Origin: Rhodohalobacter halophilus | GTDB taxonomy: Bacteria > Bacteroidota > Rhodothermia > Balneolales > Balneolaceae | DNA length: 64,000 bases | Assembly (NCBI RefSeq): GCF_001715195.1 | Contig: NZ_MDWE01000023.1 | Span: 62,001 to 126,000 of the forward strand | Direction: 5' to 3' | In this document: positions 8,562 to 18,492 of the stretch, piece by piece | How the letters are laid out: the number at the start of each line of letters is the position of its first letter | Numbering within the stretch: position 1 is the stretch's first letter | The notes under the pieces: generated by a model | Database searches by the model: none | The model's input: the letters and a program-made list of their open reading frames with translations, nothing else | What the model was told of the DNA's origin: nothing | Made by a program: the position numbers and the translations under genes

Positions 8562-11147
8562 ATGAGCTCATACGACCCCTCCGCAGTAGAAACACGCTGG
8601 CAACAATATTGGAAAGAGAACAAAACATTTAAAACACCGGAAGACCACGACAAACCCAAATATTATATTCTGGATATGTTTCCCTATCCAAGCGGTTCGG
8701 GCCTGCACGTTGGGCATCCGGAGGGATACACTGCTACTGATATTTTAGCTCGTTACAAAAGAATGAAGGGGTTTAATGTGTTACATCCAATTGGTTGGGA
8801 CGCATTCGGTTTACCGGCTGAGCAGTATGCCATAAAAACCGGCACGCATCCGAGAGAAACCACCGAGAAAAATATCAACCGTTTCAGGGAACAGCTTCAA
8901 ATGCTCGGTTTCTCCTACGACTGGGATCGGGAAGTAAATACAACTGATCCGGATTATTACAAATGGACTCAGTGGATTTTCTTGCAGCTCTATAATAAAG
9001 GGCTGGCGTATGAAGATGAAGTTCCGGTCAACTGGTGTCCTGAACTGGGTACGGTACTGGCCAACGAAGAGGTGATTGATGGGAAAAGTGAAGTGGGTGG
9101 GTTTCCGGTTATTCGGAAACCTATGCGGCAGTGGGTTCTGAAAATTACGGAGTATGCCGAACGTTTACTGGATGATCTGGATGATCTTGAGTGGCCCGAT
9201 TCAACCAAAGAGATGCAGAGAAACTGGATCGGAAAATCAATTGGAGCTGAGATTGATTTTCAGATAAAGGAGTATGATGATAAAATTCGCGTATTTACTA
9301 CTCGGCCTGATACAATATTTGGCGCCACTTACATGGTGCTGGCTCCGGAACACCACCTGGTGAATAAAATAACAACCGATGAACAACGCAAAGAGATCGA
9401 TCAATACGTAGAAGAGGCTGCAAACAAATCGGATCTTGAGCGACAGGAAGTGAAAAACAAAACCGGCGTCTTTACCGGAGCGTATGCCATAAATCCTGTG
9501 AACGGTAAAGAGATTCCTATATGGGTGGCCGATTACGTGCTGGCCCACTATGGAACCGGAGCAATTATGGCCGTTCCGGCTCAGGATGAGCGGGATTGGG
9601 AATTTGCTGAAAAATTTGATCTGCCGATCATTCGAACCGTACAGCCGCCTGAAGATTTTGATGGAACAGCCTATACCGGAGAAGGTCCTGCAATAAACAG
9701 TGATTTCCTTAACGGAATGGAAATTGCAGAAGCAAAAGAGAAAATTACCGCATGGCTCGAAGAAAACGGTGTCGGTAAAAAAAGTGTGAATTTTAAATTG
9801 CGAGACTGGCTTTTTTCCCGCCAGCGGTATTGGGGCGAACCGTTTCCAATTATTCATGTGGATGGTAAACACAAGCCTCTGCCGGAATCTGAATTACCGG
9901 TAACTCTGCCCGAAGTGGATGATTTCCAACCGACAAAATCGGGTGAGCCTCCATTGGCACGTGCCAAGGATTGGGTTAAAACAACCGACCCGGAAACCGG
10001 TAAAGAAGCAATTCGTGAAACGAACACCATGCCTCAGTGGGCCGGATCCTGCTGGTACTACCTTCGCTACATTAGCCCCGAATTTGATGGTGGTCCGGTT
10101 GAAGAGAATGAAGAGAAGTACTGGATGCCGGTTGACCTCTATGTAGGAGGTGCCGAACACTCCGTTCTTCATCTACTCTATGCAAGGTTCTGGCACAAGG
10201 TGCTTTATGATTGCGGAGTCGTCTCCACGAAAGAACCATTTAAAAAATTGGTACACCAGGGGATGATTTTGGGAGAAATGGAGTACACCGCATTTGAGAA
10301 AGACGGAAAAACCATCTCTGCCGATGATGCCGAGGGGCTCGACGAGGTGTTACGTATTCCTTTATCAGAATCGGATGTGGAGAAGAGAGGTGACCGCTTT
10401 GTGATGAAGGGTACTGAGATTACAGTTGAAGCGCGTGCCCACAAAATGTCAAAATCCCGCGGTAATGTTATCAACCCGGATGATGTAGTGGACCAATACG
10501 GAGCGGACTCACTCAGGCTTTATGAGATGTTTATGGGTCCACTTGAACAGGTGAAACCCTGGAGTACAAAAGGAGTTGAGGGCGTCAATCGTTTCCTAAA
10601 CCGATCATGGAGACTGTTTCTTGGTGAAGGGGAAGTGGAACAGCTGAACATAACGGATGTAGAACCGACTCTTGATCAGCTCAAAACTCTTCACGAAGCG
10701 ATTAAAAAAGTGACTGAAGATATTGAGGCTATGCGTTTCAATACGGCCATTTCGGCTTTGATGATTTTCGTAAATGAAGCAAATCAATGGGATTCTGTTC
10801 CAAAGAGCATTGCGGAAGCTTACGTTCTCTTGTTATCTCCGTTTGCACCGCATATTGCAGAAGAGTTGTGGAGTAAGCTGGGACATAAAGAGAGCCTGGC
10901 ATACGCTGAGTGGCCTGAACTTAATGAAGAGTACCTCAAAAGCGATACGATTGATTATCCCGTTCAGGTAAACGGTAAAGTTCGCGAACAGATTCAGGTG
11001 CCTGCAGATAAAGCCAAGGATAAAGAATTTGTGATTGGACTGGCCAAGCAGCAGGAGAAAGTTCAGAAATACCTGGACGGCTCCACTATAGTGAAAGAGA
11101 TCTTCGTTCCGGGACGAATTGTGAACCTCGTTGTAAAACCAAACTAA
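8562..11147 (+). CDS. leuS: Leucyl-tRNA synthetase
   Basis: An 861-residue class I aminoacyl-tRNA synthetase, the normal bacterial length. The HIGH signature appears as HVGHPEGY at about 49-56 and KMSKS at 628-632. Between them is the CP1 editing domain ([33 protein letters not shown]). The C-terminus has the VNGKVREQI block. It charges tRNA-Leu and removes mischarged isoleucine or norvaline. csaA starts 4 bases after its stop, so the two are co-transcribed. Confidence 0.98.
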   Translation: MSSYDPSAVETRWQQYWKENKTFKTPEDHDKPKYYILDMFPYPSGSGLHVGHPEGYTATDILARYKRMKGFNVLHPIGWDAFGLPAEQYAIKTGTHPRETTEKNINRFREQLQMLGFSYDWDREVNTTDPDYYKWTQWIFLQLYNKGLAYEDEVPVNWCPELGTVLANEEVIDGKSEVGGFPVIRKPMRQWVLKITEYAERLLDDLDDLEWPDSTKEMQRNWIGKSIGAEIDFQIKEYDDKIRVFTTRPDTIFGATYMVLAPEHHLVNKITTDEQRKEIDQYVEEAANKSDLERQEVKNKTGVFTGAYAINPVNGKEIPIWVADYVLAHYGTGAIMAVPAQDERDWEFAEKFDLPIIRTVQPPEDFDGTAYTGEGPAINSDFLNGMEIAEAKEKITAWLEENGVGKKSVNFKLRDWLFSRQRYWGEPFPIIHVDGKHKPLPESELPVTLPEVDDFQPTKSGEPPLARAKDWVKTTDPETGKEAIRETNTMPQWAGSCWYYLRYISPEFDGGPVEENEEKYWMPVDLYVGGAEHSVLHLLYARFWHKVLYDCGVVSTKEPFKKLVHQGMILGEMEYTAFEKDGKTISADDAEGLDEVLRIPLSESDVEKRGDRFVMKGTEITVEARAHKMSKSRGNVINPDDVVDQYGADSLRLYEMFMGPLEQVKPWSTKGVEGVNRFLNRSWRLFLGEGEVEQLNITDVEPTLDQLKTLHEAIKKVTEDIEAMRFNTAISALMIFVNEANQWDSVPKSIAEAYVLLLSPFAPHIAEELWSKLGHKESLAYAEWPELNEEYLKSDTIDYPVQVNGKVREQIQVPADKAKDKEFVIGLAKQQEKVQKYLDGSTIVKEIFVPGRIVNLVVKPN

Positions 11148-11151
11148 TATT

Positions 11152-11490
11152 GTGGAGAATCTCACCTGGGATCAATTTGAGCAAGTTGAGTTTCGAGTTG
11201 GAACGATTCTCAAAGCGGAGAATTTCCCCGAAGCTCATAAACCTGCCTATCTTCTCCAGGTTGATTTTGGGCCCGATATCGGAGTTAAAAAATCGAGTGC
11301 ACAAATTACAGATTTATATAGCACTCAGGAACTGATTGGCAAACAGGTGATTGCTGTTGTAAACTTTCCACCCAAACAGATCGGCCCTGTCATGTCGGAG
11401 TGTCTGGTAACCGGTTTTTATCGAGAGGACGGAAGTGTGGTATTAGCTGTTCCTGATAAACATGTTGAAAAAGGTGCACGTTTGGGTTAA
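11152..11490 (+). CDS. csaA: CsaA-like tRNA-binding (EMAP-II/OB-fold) protein
   Basis: A 112-residue single tRNA-binding OB-fold protein. FRVGTILKAENFPEAHKPAYLLQVDFG and the SAQIT segment match CsaA and the C-terminal dimerisation domain of MetRS. CsaA is described as an export-related chaperone that binds peptides; the fold also suggests tRNA or nucleic-acid contact. The start is GTG, 4 bases after leuS. The helicase gene follows after 49 bases. Confidence 0.9.
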   Translation: MENLTWDQFEQVEFRVGTILKAENFPEAHKPAYLLQVDFGPDIGVKKSSAQITDLYSTQELIGKQVIAVVNFPPKQIGPVMSECLVTGFYREDGSVVLAVPDKHVEKGARLG

Positions 11491-11539
11491 TCCGCCTAAA
11501 CATGTTTTTTACATACGATCATTTTTGATAGTTTAAGGT

Positions 11540-13558
11540 ATGAAAAAGTTCGTACTCTCAGGCGAAGATCTTAATCCCGCCGATTATACCATCGATTATG
11601 AAAATCTGCTAAATAGAGCTCAAAATGAAGCTGTCATGCATGATAGTGGCCCGGCTCTTTTGGTAGCAGGAGCGGGTACCGGTAAAACAAGGACGTTGGT
11701 ATATCGTGTTGCCAGACTCGTAGAGAGTGGAGTGGATCCATCCGAAATACTTCTTCTTACCTTTACAAGACGATCTGCAAATGAAATGCTGCGTAGAGCT
11801 AGCCAAATTCTGGATGAGAGATGTCAAAGGGTAGAGGGAGGGACATTTCATCACTATTGCAGTAAGTTATTGCATCAATATTCAGAGGCAATAGGGTACC
11901 CCGAAAATTTTACAATTATCGATACATCGGACGCTATGGATGCTATTCATATGGTACGAAGCCGCATGGACCTCTCTGTGGGAAAAAAGAGATTTCCTAA
12001 AAAGTCGACGCTCTACGCTATGATCAGTAGTTCGATCAATAAACAGAGATCCATCAGAGAAACTGTGGAAGATGAATATCCTCAGTTTTCAAGTTATATA
12101 GAAAAAATTGAAGAAGTATCTTCTAACTACCATGTCTACAAGGAGATAAACTTCGTCATGGACTTCGATGATCTCCTCGTTAAGACCCGAGATCTGTTGA
12201 AAAACAATCAGGATCTTCGCCAAAGAATCTCATCTAAAAATCGCCATGTAATGGTGGATGAGTATCAGGACACCAACGCACTTCAGGCAGAGTTAACTCA
12301 GTTATTTAGCAGTTATCATAACAATGTAATGGCCGTTGGGGATGATGCTCAAAGTATCTATTCGTTTAGAGGCGCCGATCATAAAAATATGATGCGTTTT
12401 CCTGAACTTTTTGGAGGTACAAAAGTCATCAAGCTTGAGGAGAATTATCGCTCCACACAGAAAATTCTGGACGTTGCCAATCGCGTATTGGAGGAGGCAA
12501 AAGAGAAGTTTGAGAAAAAACTCTTCACAAAAAATGAAGAAGGGGATCTGCCGGGGCTTGTGAAAGCGGCAAACATGAATGATCAAAGCCGGTTTTTGAC
12601 TCAAATGATCCTGAATTTGCGCGAACAAGCTCATGAATTGAGTGACATTGCCGTTCTGTTCAGGAATGGGCGGGATTCATTTGACCTTGAGGTAATGCTG
12701 AACAAAAAAGAGATTCCATACATCAAATATGGCGGGCAAAAATTCACGGAGGCGGCACATGTTAAAGATGTATTGGCACACCTGAGAGTCCTTCTCAATC
12801 CTAAAGATTCGATTTCCTGGAACCGGATATTAATGCTGATTGATGGGATTGGGCCAAAAACTGCAGAGGAGCTCTTTTCGTGGTCAAACCGATCTGAGAA
12901 TCCATTCCGCCCGGAGAACGCACCGAACATTAGTGAGCGATACCTGACACAGCTAAAAGCCCTCGGGGATCTATTTGCAAAGTTAAAGCAGTTGTCCGGT
13001 TCGGTTCCCGAACAACTTCAGGCAGTAGTCGACTACTACGCAATTTTTTGCAAAAAACGATTTGACGATCATCCTAAACGAATGAAAGACCTGGAAACAT
13101 TTGTGGATATTTCGGGGACCTACAGAAACCTGGAAACGATGATTGAAGAGATCGCTCTTGATCCAATTGAAGCAACAGCTATTGAAACGGAAGCTGCTCA
13201 AAAAGATGAAAGTCCTTTGATTTTAAGTACTATTCATTCAGCAAAAGGACTCGAGTGGAAGACCGTTTTTCTAATTCAGTGCCTTGACGGAATTCTCCCA
13301 TCCGGTTATGCATTGGATGATGATGAGCAGCTCGATGAAGAAGTTCGCCTGCTCTATGTTGCAGTTACTCGGGCTAAAGAGAATCTATTCATAACATATC
13401 CCGCACTGTTTCAAAGCAGATACGGGGATTACTTTTCCAATCCATCCCGTTTTATTGAAAACATTTCGGATGATTTAATGGAGCCGTGGCTCCTTGTTGA
13501 GGAGCAAAACTCTGTTCAAAAGCAGATAGAAGAGGAGGGAGCTCAATTAGAGAATTAA
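11540..13558 (+). CDS. UvrD/PcrA/Rep-family ATP-dependent DNA helicase
   Basis: A 672-residue superfamily 1A helicase. Motifs occur in order: Walker A GAGTGKT (44-50), Ia LLLTFTRRSANEM, II VDEYQDTN, III GDDAQSIYSFRGA, IV ENYRST, V STIHSAKGLEWKTVF and VI LYVAVTRAKENLF. It unwinds DNA 3' to 5' in repair or replication restart. It is shorter than typical UvrD/PcrA (about 720-750) and has a compact C-terminus, so it may be a lineage-specific paralogue rather than the main UvrD. Its TAA stop overlaps the stop of the convergent small membrane gene by 4 bases. Confidence 0.92.
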   Translation: MKKFVLSGEDLNPADYTIDYENLLNRAQNEAVMHDSGPALLVAGAGTGKTRTLVYRVARLVESGVDPSEILLLTFTRRSANEMLRRASQILDERCQRVEGGTFHHYCSKLLHQYSEAIGYPENFTIIDTSDAMDAIHMVRSRMDLSVGKKRFPKKSTLYAMISSSINKQRSIRETVEDEYPQFSSYIEKIEEVSSNYHVYKEINFVMDFDDLLVKTRDLLKNNQDLRQRISSKNRHVMVDEYQDTNALQAELTQLFSSYHNNVMAVGDDAQSIYSFRGADHKNMMRFPELFGGTKVIKLEENYRSTQKILDVANRVLEEAKEKFEKKLFTKNEEGDLPGLVKAANMNDQSRFLTQMILNLREQAHELSDIAVLFRNGRDSFDLEVMLNKKEIPYIKYGGQKFTEAAHVKDVLAHLRVLLNPKDSISWNRILMLIDGIGPKTAEELFSWSNRSENPFRPENAPNISERYLTQLKALGDLFAKLKQLSGSVPEQLQAVVDYYAIFCKKRFDDHPKRMKDLETFVDISGTYRNLETMIEEIALDPIEATAIETEAAQKDESPLILSTIHSAKGLEWKTVFLIQCLDGILPSGYALDDDEQLDEEVRLLYVAVTRAKENLFITYPALFQSRYGDYFSNPSRFIENISDDLMEPWLLVEEQNSVQKQIEEEGAQLEN

Positions 13559-13788
13559 AGCTTCTTCAGTTGTTTTCGCTGCTTGTTAATGTCGGCAATC
13601 AACCATAATACAGGGTAAACCGGAACAAAAACAGCCAAAGAAAAAAAGATGATTTGCCTGTGTGCAGGTCGCTTTACTGAACAAATTCCGGCTACTCCGG
13701 CCATCCAGAAAACGAAGAACAGAAATGAAATAAACGCGACAATAATGGAGCCGACAAAACCGAATGTATTGTATAAAGTTTCAAGCAT
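13555..13788 (-). CDS. Small two-helix membrane protein, unknown
   Basis: A 77-residue protein with two hydrophobic segments (about 10-36 and 46-66) separated by a short basic loop CSVKRPAHRQ, and a Lys/Arg-rich tail. I do not recognise a family. ATG 13788 is chosen over an upstream ATG (13866) because the longer form would overlap the start region of der and adds nothing membrane-like. It lies between the helicase and der on the opposite strand and shares four bases (TTAA) with the helicase stop. Confidence 0.6.
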   Translation of the reverse strand: MLETLYNTFGFVGSIIVAFISFLFFVFWMAGVAGICSVKRPAHRQIIFFSLAVFVPVYPVLWLIADINKQRKQLKKL

Positions 13789-13847
13789 TAGCTTACGATA
13801 AAAATCCTTAACTTTCGTTGCGTTAAAATAAACAATTAATACAGAAT

Positions 13848-15158
13848 ATGAACCCGACAGTTTCAATCGTTGGCCGCCCCAATGTAGGAAAATCTACACT
13901 ATTTAACCGTTTGATCGGGAGAAGAAAAGCCATTGTGCATGATGACTATGGTGTAACCCGCGACAGACACTATGGAGAGAGTTTTTGGAACGGACGAAAT
14001 TTCACCGTCGTCGACACAGGCGGGTATTTACCCAACGAAGATGATGTAATAACAGCCGGAATTCGCGAACAGGTGCACCTTGCAATGGACGAATCGGATG
14101 TGATTCTCTTTGTTGTAGACACAGAAAGTGGCATTAGTTCGCTGGACCAATCTGTTGCCTCCATGCTTCGAAAACAGGAAAAACCGGTATTTCTTGTCGT
14201 CAACAAGGCAGATAATGAACAGAAGATGATGGAAGCCTACGAGTTTTACAGCTTGGGGTTCGATGAAATTTACCCGGTATCTGCAATTAGCGGAACCGGA
14301 ACCGGAGATTTGCTCGACAAAGTAGTAGAGCAGCTGCCTCCTGAAGAGACCGAAAGTAAAGAGCCGGACTTTCCAAAAATTGCATTTGTCGGTCGGCCAA
14401 ATGTTGGGAAAAGCAGCCTGATGAACTCTCTGCTAAAAAGTGATCGTTGCCTGGTGACGGACATACCCGGGACTACCCGCGACTCCATCAACAGCAAACT
14501 GGAATACGATGGAAAGAACTACATCATTGTCGATACTGCCGGCCTTCGTAAAAAAGCTAAGGTGAAAGAGAACGTAGAGTTTTACAGTACAGTTCGTACA
14601 AATAGAGCCATAAAAGAAGCAGATGTAGTAGTGCTTATGCTGGATGCAACTCAAGGATTTGATGACCAGGATAAGCGAATTCTGAGGGAGGCTGAAAACT
14701 TTAACAAAGGAATTGTAATCGCTCTCAATAAATGGGATATCGTTCCTGATAAGGATACAAACGTTCTTAAGGAGTTTCAGCAGTACATTTACAGCAAAGT
14801 TCCAACGATGAAGTATGTTCCTATCATCTCTATATCAGCCTTAACAGGTCAGCGGATTGAGCGCGTTATCAAAACGGCAGAAAAGGTGATAGAGGAACGG
14901 AGAAAACAAATCTCCACTCCACAACTGAACGATTTTATAGAAGCAATGTTGAAGGAGAGAGCCTTGCCCGTTAAGCGTGGGAGAAAGCTCAAAATTCAAT
15001 ATGCCGTTCAGGTGAAAAGTAACCCTCCGGTATTTAAATTTTTCATGAACAATCCGCAGGAGTTACCACCAAACTACAGACGTTTTATTGAGAGTAAATT
15101 ACGTGAAGAGTATGGGTTTGAGGGAGTGCCGATTACGATGGTATTTCGTCAAAAATAA
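13848..15158 (+). CDS. der: Ribosome-assembly GTPase Der (EngA)
   Basis: A 436-residue protein with two tandem GTPase domains, which is diagnostic for Der. The first P-loop is GRPNVGKST (9-17) and the second GRPNVGKSS (about 183); both are followed by DTGG or DTAG and NKAD or NKWD motifs. A KH-like C-terminal domain (PVKRGRKLKIQYAVQVKSNPPVFKFF) ends the protein. It acts in maturation of the 50S subunit. Confidence 0.98.
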   Translation: MNPTVSIVGRPNVGKSTLFNRLIGRRKAIVHDDYGVTRDRHYGESFWNGRNFTVVDTGGYLPNEDDVITAGIREQVHLAMDESDVILFVVDTESGISSLDQSVASMLRKQEKPVFLVVNKADNEQKMMEAYEFYSLGFDEIYPVSAISGTGTGDLLDKVVEQLPPEETESKEPDFPKIAFVGRPNVGKSSLMNSLLKSDRCLVTDIPGTTRDSINSKLEYDGKNYIIVDTAGLRKKAKVKENVEFYSTVRTNRAIKEADVVVLMLDATQGFDDQDKRILREAENFNKGIVIALNKWDIVPDKDTNVLKEFQQYIYSKVPTMKYVPIISISALTGQRIERVIKTAEKVIEERRKQISTPQLNDFIEAMLKERALPVKRGRKLKIQYAVQVKSNPPVFKFFMNNPQELPPNYRRFIESKLREEYGFEGVPITMVFRQK

Positions 15159-15253
15159 CCCTTATATTTAATCAATAATCTTTTGAACTCGATTGCTCAA
15201 AGGCTTATTTTCAGTTCAAAATTAGTATCAGAAATTCATAAACGTGCATTGAC

Positions 15254-15946
15254 ATGCAGAAAAATCTTGATCAACCGGCAGCAAACCCGTTAACGGACGA
15301 TTTTAAGCGCGAAAGAAAGCTTTCATTTTTGGAGAAGCTCTACATTCCGGAAATTTTGAAAGGGTTGAAGTATTCGTTCAAACAGATGTTTGCTCCAACA
15401 TTTACGATGAAATACCCTGAAGAAAAATGGAATCCGCCAGCATCATTCAGAGGTCGTCCCGTTTTGGTTGAAGATAACGGAAGAGAACGCTGCGTAGCCT
15501 GCGGACTCTGTGCACGGGCTTGTCCGCCGTTGGCCATCAGCATGCAGGCAAATGAAGATGCCGAAGATCCAAAAGAGCGCTATCCCGATTTCTTTGAAAT
15601 AAACATGCTTCGCTGCATCTACTGTGGATATTGTGAAGAAGTTTGCCCGGAAGAGGCGATTGTAATGAGTAAGGATTATGATATTGTTTTCGAATCACGT
15701 GAAGATGCTGTTTATGATAAAGAACGTCTGCTGGTTGCTAAAGAAGACCTGGAAGACCGGTTAGAATTCCTTCGCAATTATAAAAACAGACAGTTTGGAC
15801 AGTTCTGGGATTTCCAGGAAGAGAACAACATTCACTCTGTTCGAGATCGTGATACAGACTGGAACACTGGACTCTCTTTAGTGGATATGCTCGAACAACA
15901 GAAGAAAAATGACGCTACGGAAGCATCCAAAAACTGGTCTGTTTAG
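15254..15946 (+). CDS. nuoI: NADH-quinone oxidoreductase subunit I-type ferredoxin
   Basis: A 230-residue 8Fe protein with two complete clusters, [12 protein letters not shown] and [12 protein letters not shown], plus the NuoI-type flanks RGRPVLVE and [27 protein letters not shown]. It would carry two [4Fe-4S] clusters passing electrons to the terminal cluster of complex I on the cytoplasmic side of the inner membrane. The C-terminus is about 50 residues longer than in E. coli. No other nuo gene is in the window; the nearest neighbours are der and a DinB-fold protein. Confidence 0.9.
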   Translation: MQKNLDQPAANPLTDDFKRERKLSFLEKLYIPEILKGLKYSFKQMFAPTFTMKYPEEKWNPPASFRGRPVLVEDNGRERCVACGLCARACPPLAISMQANEDAEDPKERYPDFFEINMLRCIYCGYCEEVCPEEAIVMSKDYDIVFESREDAVYDKERLLVAKEDLEDRLEFLRNYKNRQFGQFWDFQEENNIHSVRDRDTDWNTGLSLVDMLEQQKKNDATEASKNWSV

Positions 15947-15957
15947 TTTTCTCACTT

Positions 15958-16512
15958 ATGATGACTGATCAGGAAGTAACCCAGAAACAGTACGAAAAGC
16001 TGCTTGAAGATGTAGGTTATCTCGGAGATGAGGCCGAAGCACTTCAATATGTTATAGACAGAGTACCGCATTCTGAAGACCCGCCTGAAGGAAGATCTAT
16101 CTATTCTACGCTAAAACTGATAGATCATGCACAGGTAAATTACTTTCGTCCGATTATTGAACAGATTTTTGCCCAAAATAGACTTCTCGATCTTTCCGAA
16201 TTAGAAGAGTACGAAGATACGTTTGAAGAGGAGGACAAAGAAGAGAGAGACATACAAAAAGCTCTCAGAAAAATCGTTAAACATCGGGCAGCACTGTTAA
16301 ATGTAGTCAAGAAAATTCCTCTGATCGACTGGGAGCGCGGCGTTAAAAATAGACAGGGCCATATCATTACACTCTACGATTTTGTACAAGGTATGATTCG
16401 TGAAGAGAGGAAACACCTGAAAGAAATTGCCGACCTGATTCTCGTGTATCAGAATGAAAAGATGGCACAAAAGGAGATTAACGCGAAAGCAAATCAACGA
16501 AAATCGAACTGA
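15958..16512 (+). CDS. DinB-like four-helix protein
   Basis: A 184-residue acidic protein with the DinB/YfiT helical layout: a first helix with STLKLIDHAQ and a last helix with REERKHLKEIADLI, whose histidines are candidate metal ligands; a third candidate is KHRAALLNVV. A very acidic linker (EEYEDTFEEEDKEERD) sits between helices 2 and 3. DinB-superfamily proteins often act as thiol-dependent transferases or metal-binding proteins; no specific reaction can be given. It lies 11 bases after nuoI and 8 bases before the next gene. Confidence 0.6.
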   Translation: MMTDQEVTQKQYEKLLEDVGYLGDEAEALQYVIDRVPHSEDPPEGRSIYSTLKLIDHAQVNYFRPIIEQIFAQNRLLDLSELEEYEDTFEEEDKEERDIQKALRKIVKHRAALLNVVKKIPLIDWERGVKNRQGHIITLYDFVQGMIREERKHLKEIADLILVYQNEKMAQKEINAKANQRKSN

Positions 16513-16520
16513 GAGGGATT

Positions 16521-17132
16521 GTGTGGAGTGATATTTTACTGATCCTTGCATCAGCATTTTGCGCCACCTACGCAACGTTTTCAATCAGAGATCGCCATCG
16601 TGATGTACGAAATGTTTTTATTATTTCATTTACCTCTGTAATACTTTATCAGATACACCTCTTTATAGACTATCAATATATTACTGTTGTAAACGAACTC
16701 TTACTTCTGACCGTCTTTACCTCTCTCTTAAGTATTCTTTTATTGACAATACGAAAGTTAAAGCCGGCCTTTGCCAGGTACCCTTATGTCATCTCATTTT
16801 TCCCATTTATAATTGTATTACTCTATCCGCTTATAGCAGGGGAGATCGCCATCATATACCTTGTTATACAGCTATTACAGGCTGCAGCACTGATTTCTCT
16901 GCTTTTGATCATCATTAGCCATATGGATACCAATCAGGCAAAAATGCTTACCATAATAACATTTTTCCTTTTACTGGCATCCGGTATTTTTTATTGGTTT
17001 AAAGAAATGGTTGCCGTTGATAAATGGTTGTGGCAAACATTAACTGCTATAGCTATGAGTACTGGTATTTATGCATTCTCTCATTTCTATAAAGACAATG
17101 AACAAATGAAAAATTATGACCCCAATTACTAA
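16521..17132 (+). CDS. Multipass membrane protein, unknown
   Basis: A 203-residue protein with about seven hydrophobic segments and short polar loops; no soluble domain or conserved motif is recognised. GTG 16521 is the likely start, preceded by an AGAGGG-like site 8 bases downstream of the previous stop. Its 3' end overlaps the peroxiredoxin gene by 17 bases, so the two are translationally linked. Nothing beyond membrane location can be supported. Confidence 0.65.
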   Translation: MWSDILLILASAFCATYATFSIRDRHRDVRNVFIISFTSVILYQIHLFIDYQYITVVNELLLLTVFTSLLSILLLTIRKLKPAFARYPYVISFFPFIIVLLYPLIAGEIAIIYLVIQLLQAAALISLLLIIISHMDTNQAKMLTIITFFLLLASGIFYWFKEMVAVDKWLWQTLTAIAMSTGIYAFSHFYKDNEQMKNYDPNY

Positions 17133-17577
17133 AACAATAGCTACAAATTTTACTTTACAGGACACAAACGGTGAAAAAGTAGAATTAAAGGAACTAACAA
17201 AAGACGGTAAAGTATTGCTCTTATTTTTCCCACTGGCTTTTTCGAATACCTGTACGGATGAACTGTGCCAGATAAGGGACAACATGAAAATGTATAACTC
17301 TTTGGATGCAAATGTAGTGGGAATAAGTGTAGACAGTTTCTTTACACTTAAAGAATTCAAAAAAGCAAACAATCTGAACTTTACTCTGCTCAGTGATTTT
17401 AATAAAGTGGTCTCGCAAAGTTACGACTGTCTGTATGAAGATTTTTACGGTATGAAGGGCGTTTCAAAAAGGGGAGCGTTTGTCATTAATCGTGATATGG
17501 AAATTGAATATGCAGAAGTTCTCGATGACGCTTCAGATCTTCCTGATTTCAAAAGTATAAGCCAAGTATTAAAATAG
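17116..17577 (+). CDS. Peroxiredoxin (AhpC/TSA, Bcp-like)
   Basis: A 153-residue thioredoxin-fold peroxidase. The peroxidatic Cys is in SNTCTDELC, and the second Cys five residues later matches the resolving position of Bcp/PrxQ-type enzymes. NFTLQDTNGEKVEL and GVSKRGAFVINRDMEI are family blocks. It would reduce hydrogen peroxide or organic hydroperoxides using thioredoxin. The residue two before the peroxidatic Cys is Asn within FSNTC rather than the usual Pro-x-x-x-T-P-x-C arrangement, a modest variation. A terminator follows at 17608. Confidence 0.88.
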   Translation: MTPITKTIATNFTLQDTNGEKVELKELTKDGKVLLLFFPLAFSNTCTDELCQIRDNMKMYNSLDANVVGISVDSFFTLKEFKKANNLNFTLLSDFNKVVSQSYDCLYEDFYGMKGVSKRGAFVINRDMEIEYAEVLDDASDLPDFKSISQVLK

Positions 17578-17607
17578 ATATAAGTAACTTTACGATCGAA
17601 TCAAAAG

Positions 17608-17635
17608 AGCCATCTTTAAAAGGGTGGCTATTTTT
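17608..17635 (+). terminator. Intrinsic terminator after peroxiredoxin
   Basis: Arms AGCCATC and GGGTGGCT (one wobble) with an eight-base loop are followed by ATTTTT, 30 bases after the stop codon. Confidence 0.75.
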
Positions 17636-17787
17636 GTAGGAGAGAGTATCAATACATAAGATGAAGGCTTAATTGCATTAACTTTACATAATATATATTA
17701 TACGACAATGCATATATTCCAATATCGTAATCATTTATTTTTTACCTTAAATCTCGTTAAAATCTTTGCCTACACCTTACTACTGCT

Positions 17788-18163
17788 ATGAAGATATTCA
17801 TTGTTGAAGATGACCGGGTTCTCCAACTGATGCTAAAAAAAATGGTTGAACGGTTAGGACATTCCATCTCCGGCACAGCTATATCAGGATCGGATGCAAT
17901 TGAAAGTATCCTCACATCAAAACCCGACCTCATTCTCATGGATATTCAGCTAAAACATGGATATTCAGCTAAAAGATGAAATCGATGGTATTCAGGTTAT
18001 TGATGAAGTTTATAAAACTGTTGAGATCCCTGTTATCTACATCACGGGGAATTCAGATCAGAAATATAAAATACGTGCTCAGCAATTTGGTTTTATCGAC
18101 TATCTGATCAAACCTGTTTCTTTCGAAGTCCTTACAGAGTCAATTTCGAAAGCAAACAATTAG
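17788..18163 (+). pseudogene. Response regulator receiver domain, frameshifted by a 19-bp duplication
   Basis: A CheY-like single receiver domain. The first part (17788-17979) has the acidic pocket VEDD and phospho-acceptor Asp52 in LILMDIQL, then runs into HGYSAKR and a stop. The second part (from the ATG at 17957) resumes with MDIQLKDEIDG and includes VIYITGNS and the Lys of YLIKP. Removing one copy of the 19-bp repeat gives one 118-residue receiver similar to the intact paralogue at 38.5 kb. As written, no full domain is made; the second half has its own ATG inside the repeat but lacks the acidic pocket. The change is so clean that it is either very recent, reversible, or an assembly error. 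Confidence 0.85.
17937..17974 (+). repeat. Exact 19-bp tandem duplication
   Basis: The unit CATGGATATTCAGCTAAAA occurs at 17937-17955 and again at 17956-17974 with no mismatch. As 19 is not a multiple of three, it shifts the receiver-domain frame just after the phospho-acceptor Asp. Confidence 0.95.
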
Positions 18164-18492
18164 TCCAGAACAATATCTACATCAAAACTTCCGTCTTTCT
18201 CGCAGCTAATGCGAATTTTATCTAAAACAGCATCTACCGGTATTGCATCCTCAAAACGCACCTCACCATCTACCTCTTTAGGCCTTTTCTCCATCCTGGA
18301 GATATCGATAATGATCAGAAATAGATTTTTTCGTCCTGAGAACTTACTGTTTAGGATTTCATTGACCTCACCGGCCTTAAAAAGATGAATGTAATTTTTT
18401 TCTTTCAACTCATCGGGGACAAATTTACCCGCTGATATTAATGAGGGCCATTTTCTTGCCGATACGATATAAAATAAAAGATCTGATTTCAT
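18160..18492 (-). CDS. DUF952 family protein
   Basis: A 110-residue protein with the DUF952 pattern: LLFYIVSARKWPSLISAGKFVPDELKEKNYIHLFKAGEV, then a long hydrophobic strand FLIIIDISR, and AIPVDAVL near the end. The family is small, cytosolic and of unsettled function, though its fold has been compared with ADP-ribosyltransferase-like proteins. It overlaps the start of the upstream AstE-like gene's end by 4 bases (ATGA type), so it is the last gene of the RimK operon. Its own stop shares TTAG with the broken response regulator. Confidence 0.75.
   Translation of the reverse strand: MKSDLLFYIVSARKWPSLISAGKFVPDELKEKNYIHLFKAGEVNEILNSKFSGRKNLFLIIIDISRMEKRPKEVDGEVRFEDAIPVDAVLDKIRISCEKDGSFDVDIVLD

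Noticed and set aside
9237-9872. Long reverse-strand open frame (211 codons) inside leuS
   Set aside because: It is antisense to the well-supported leuS editing domain, has no recognisable motif and no ribosome site.
17688-17701. AT-only 14-bp palindrome ahead of the broken response regulator
   Set aside because: Made only of A and T in an AT-rich spacer; probably chance or a promoter -10 region.
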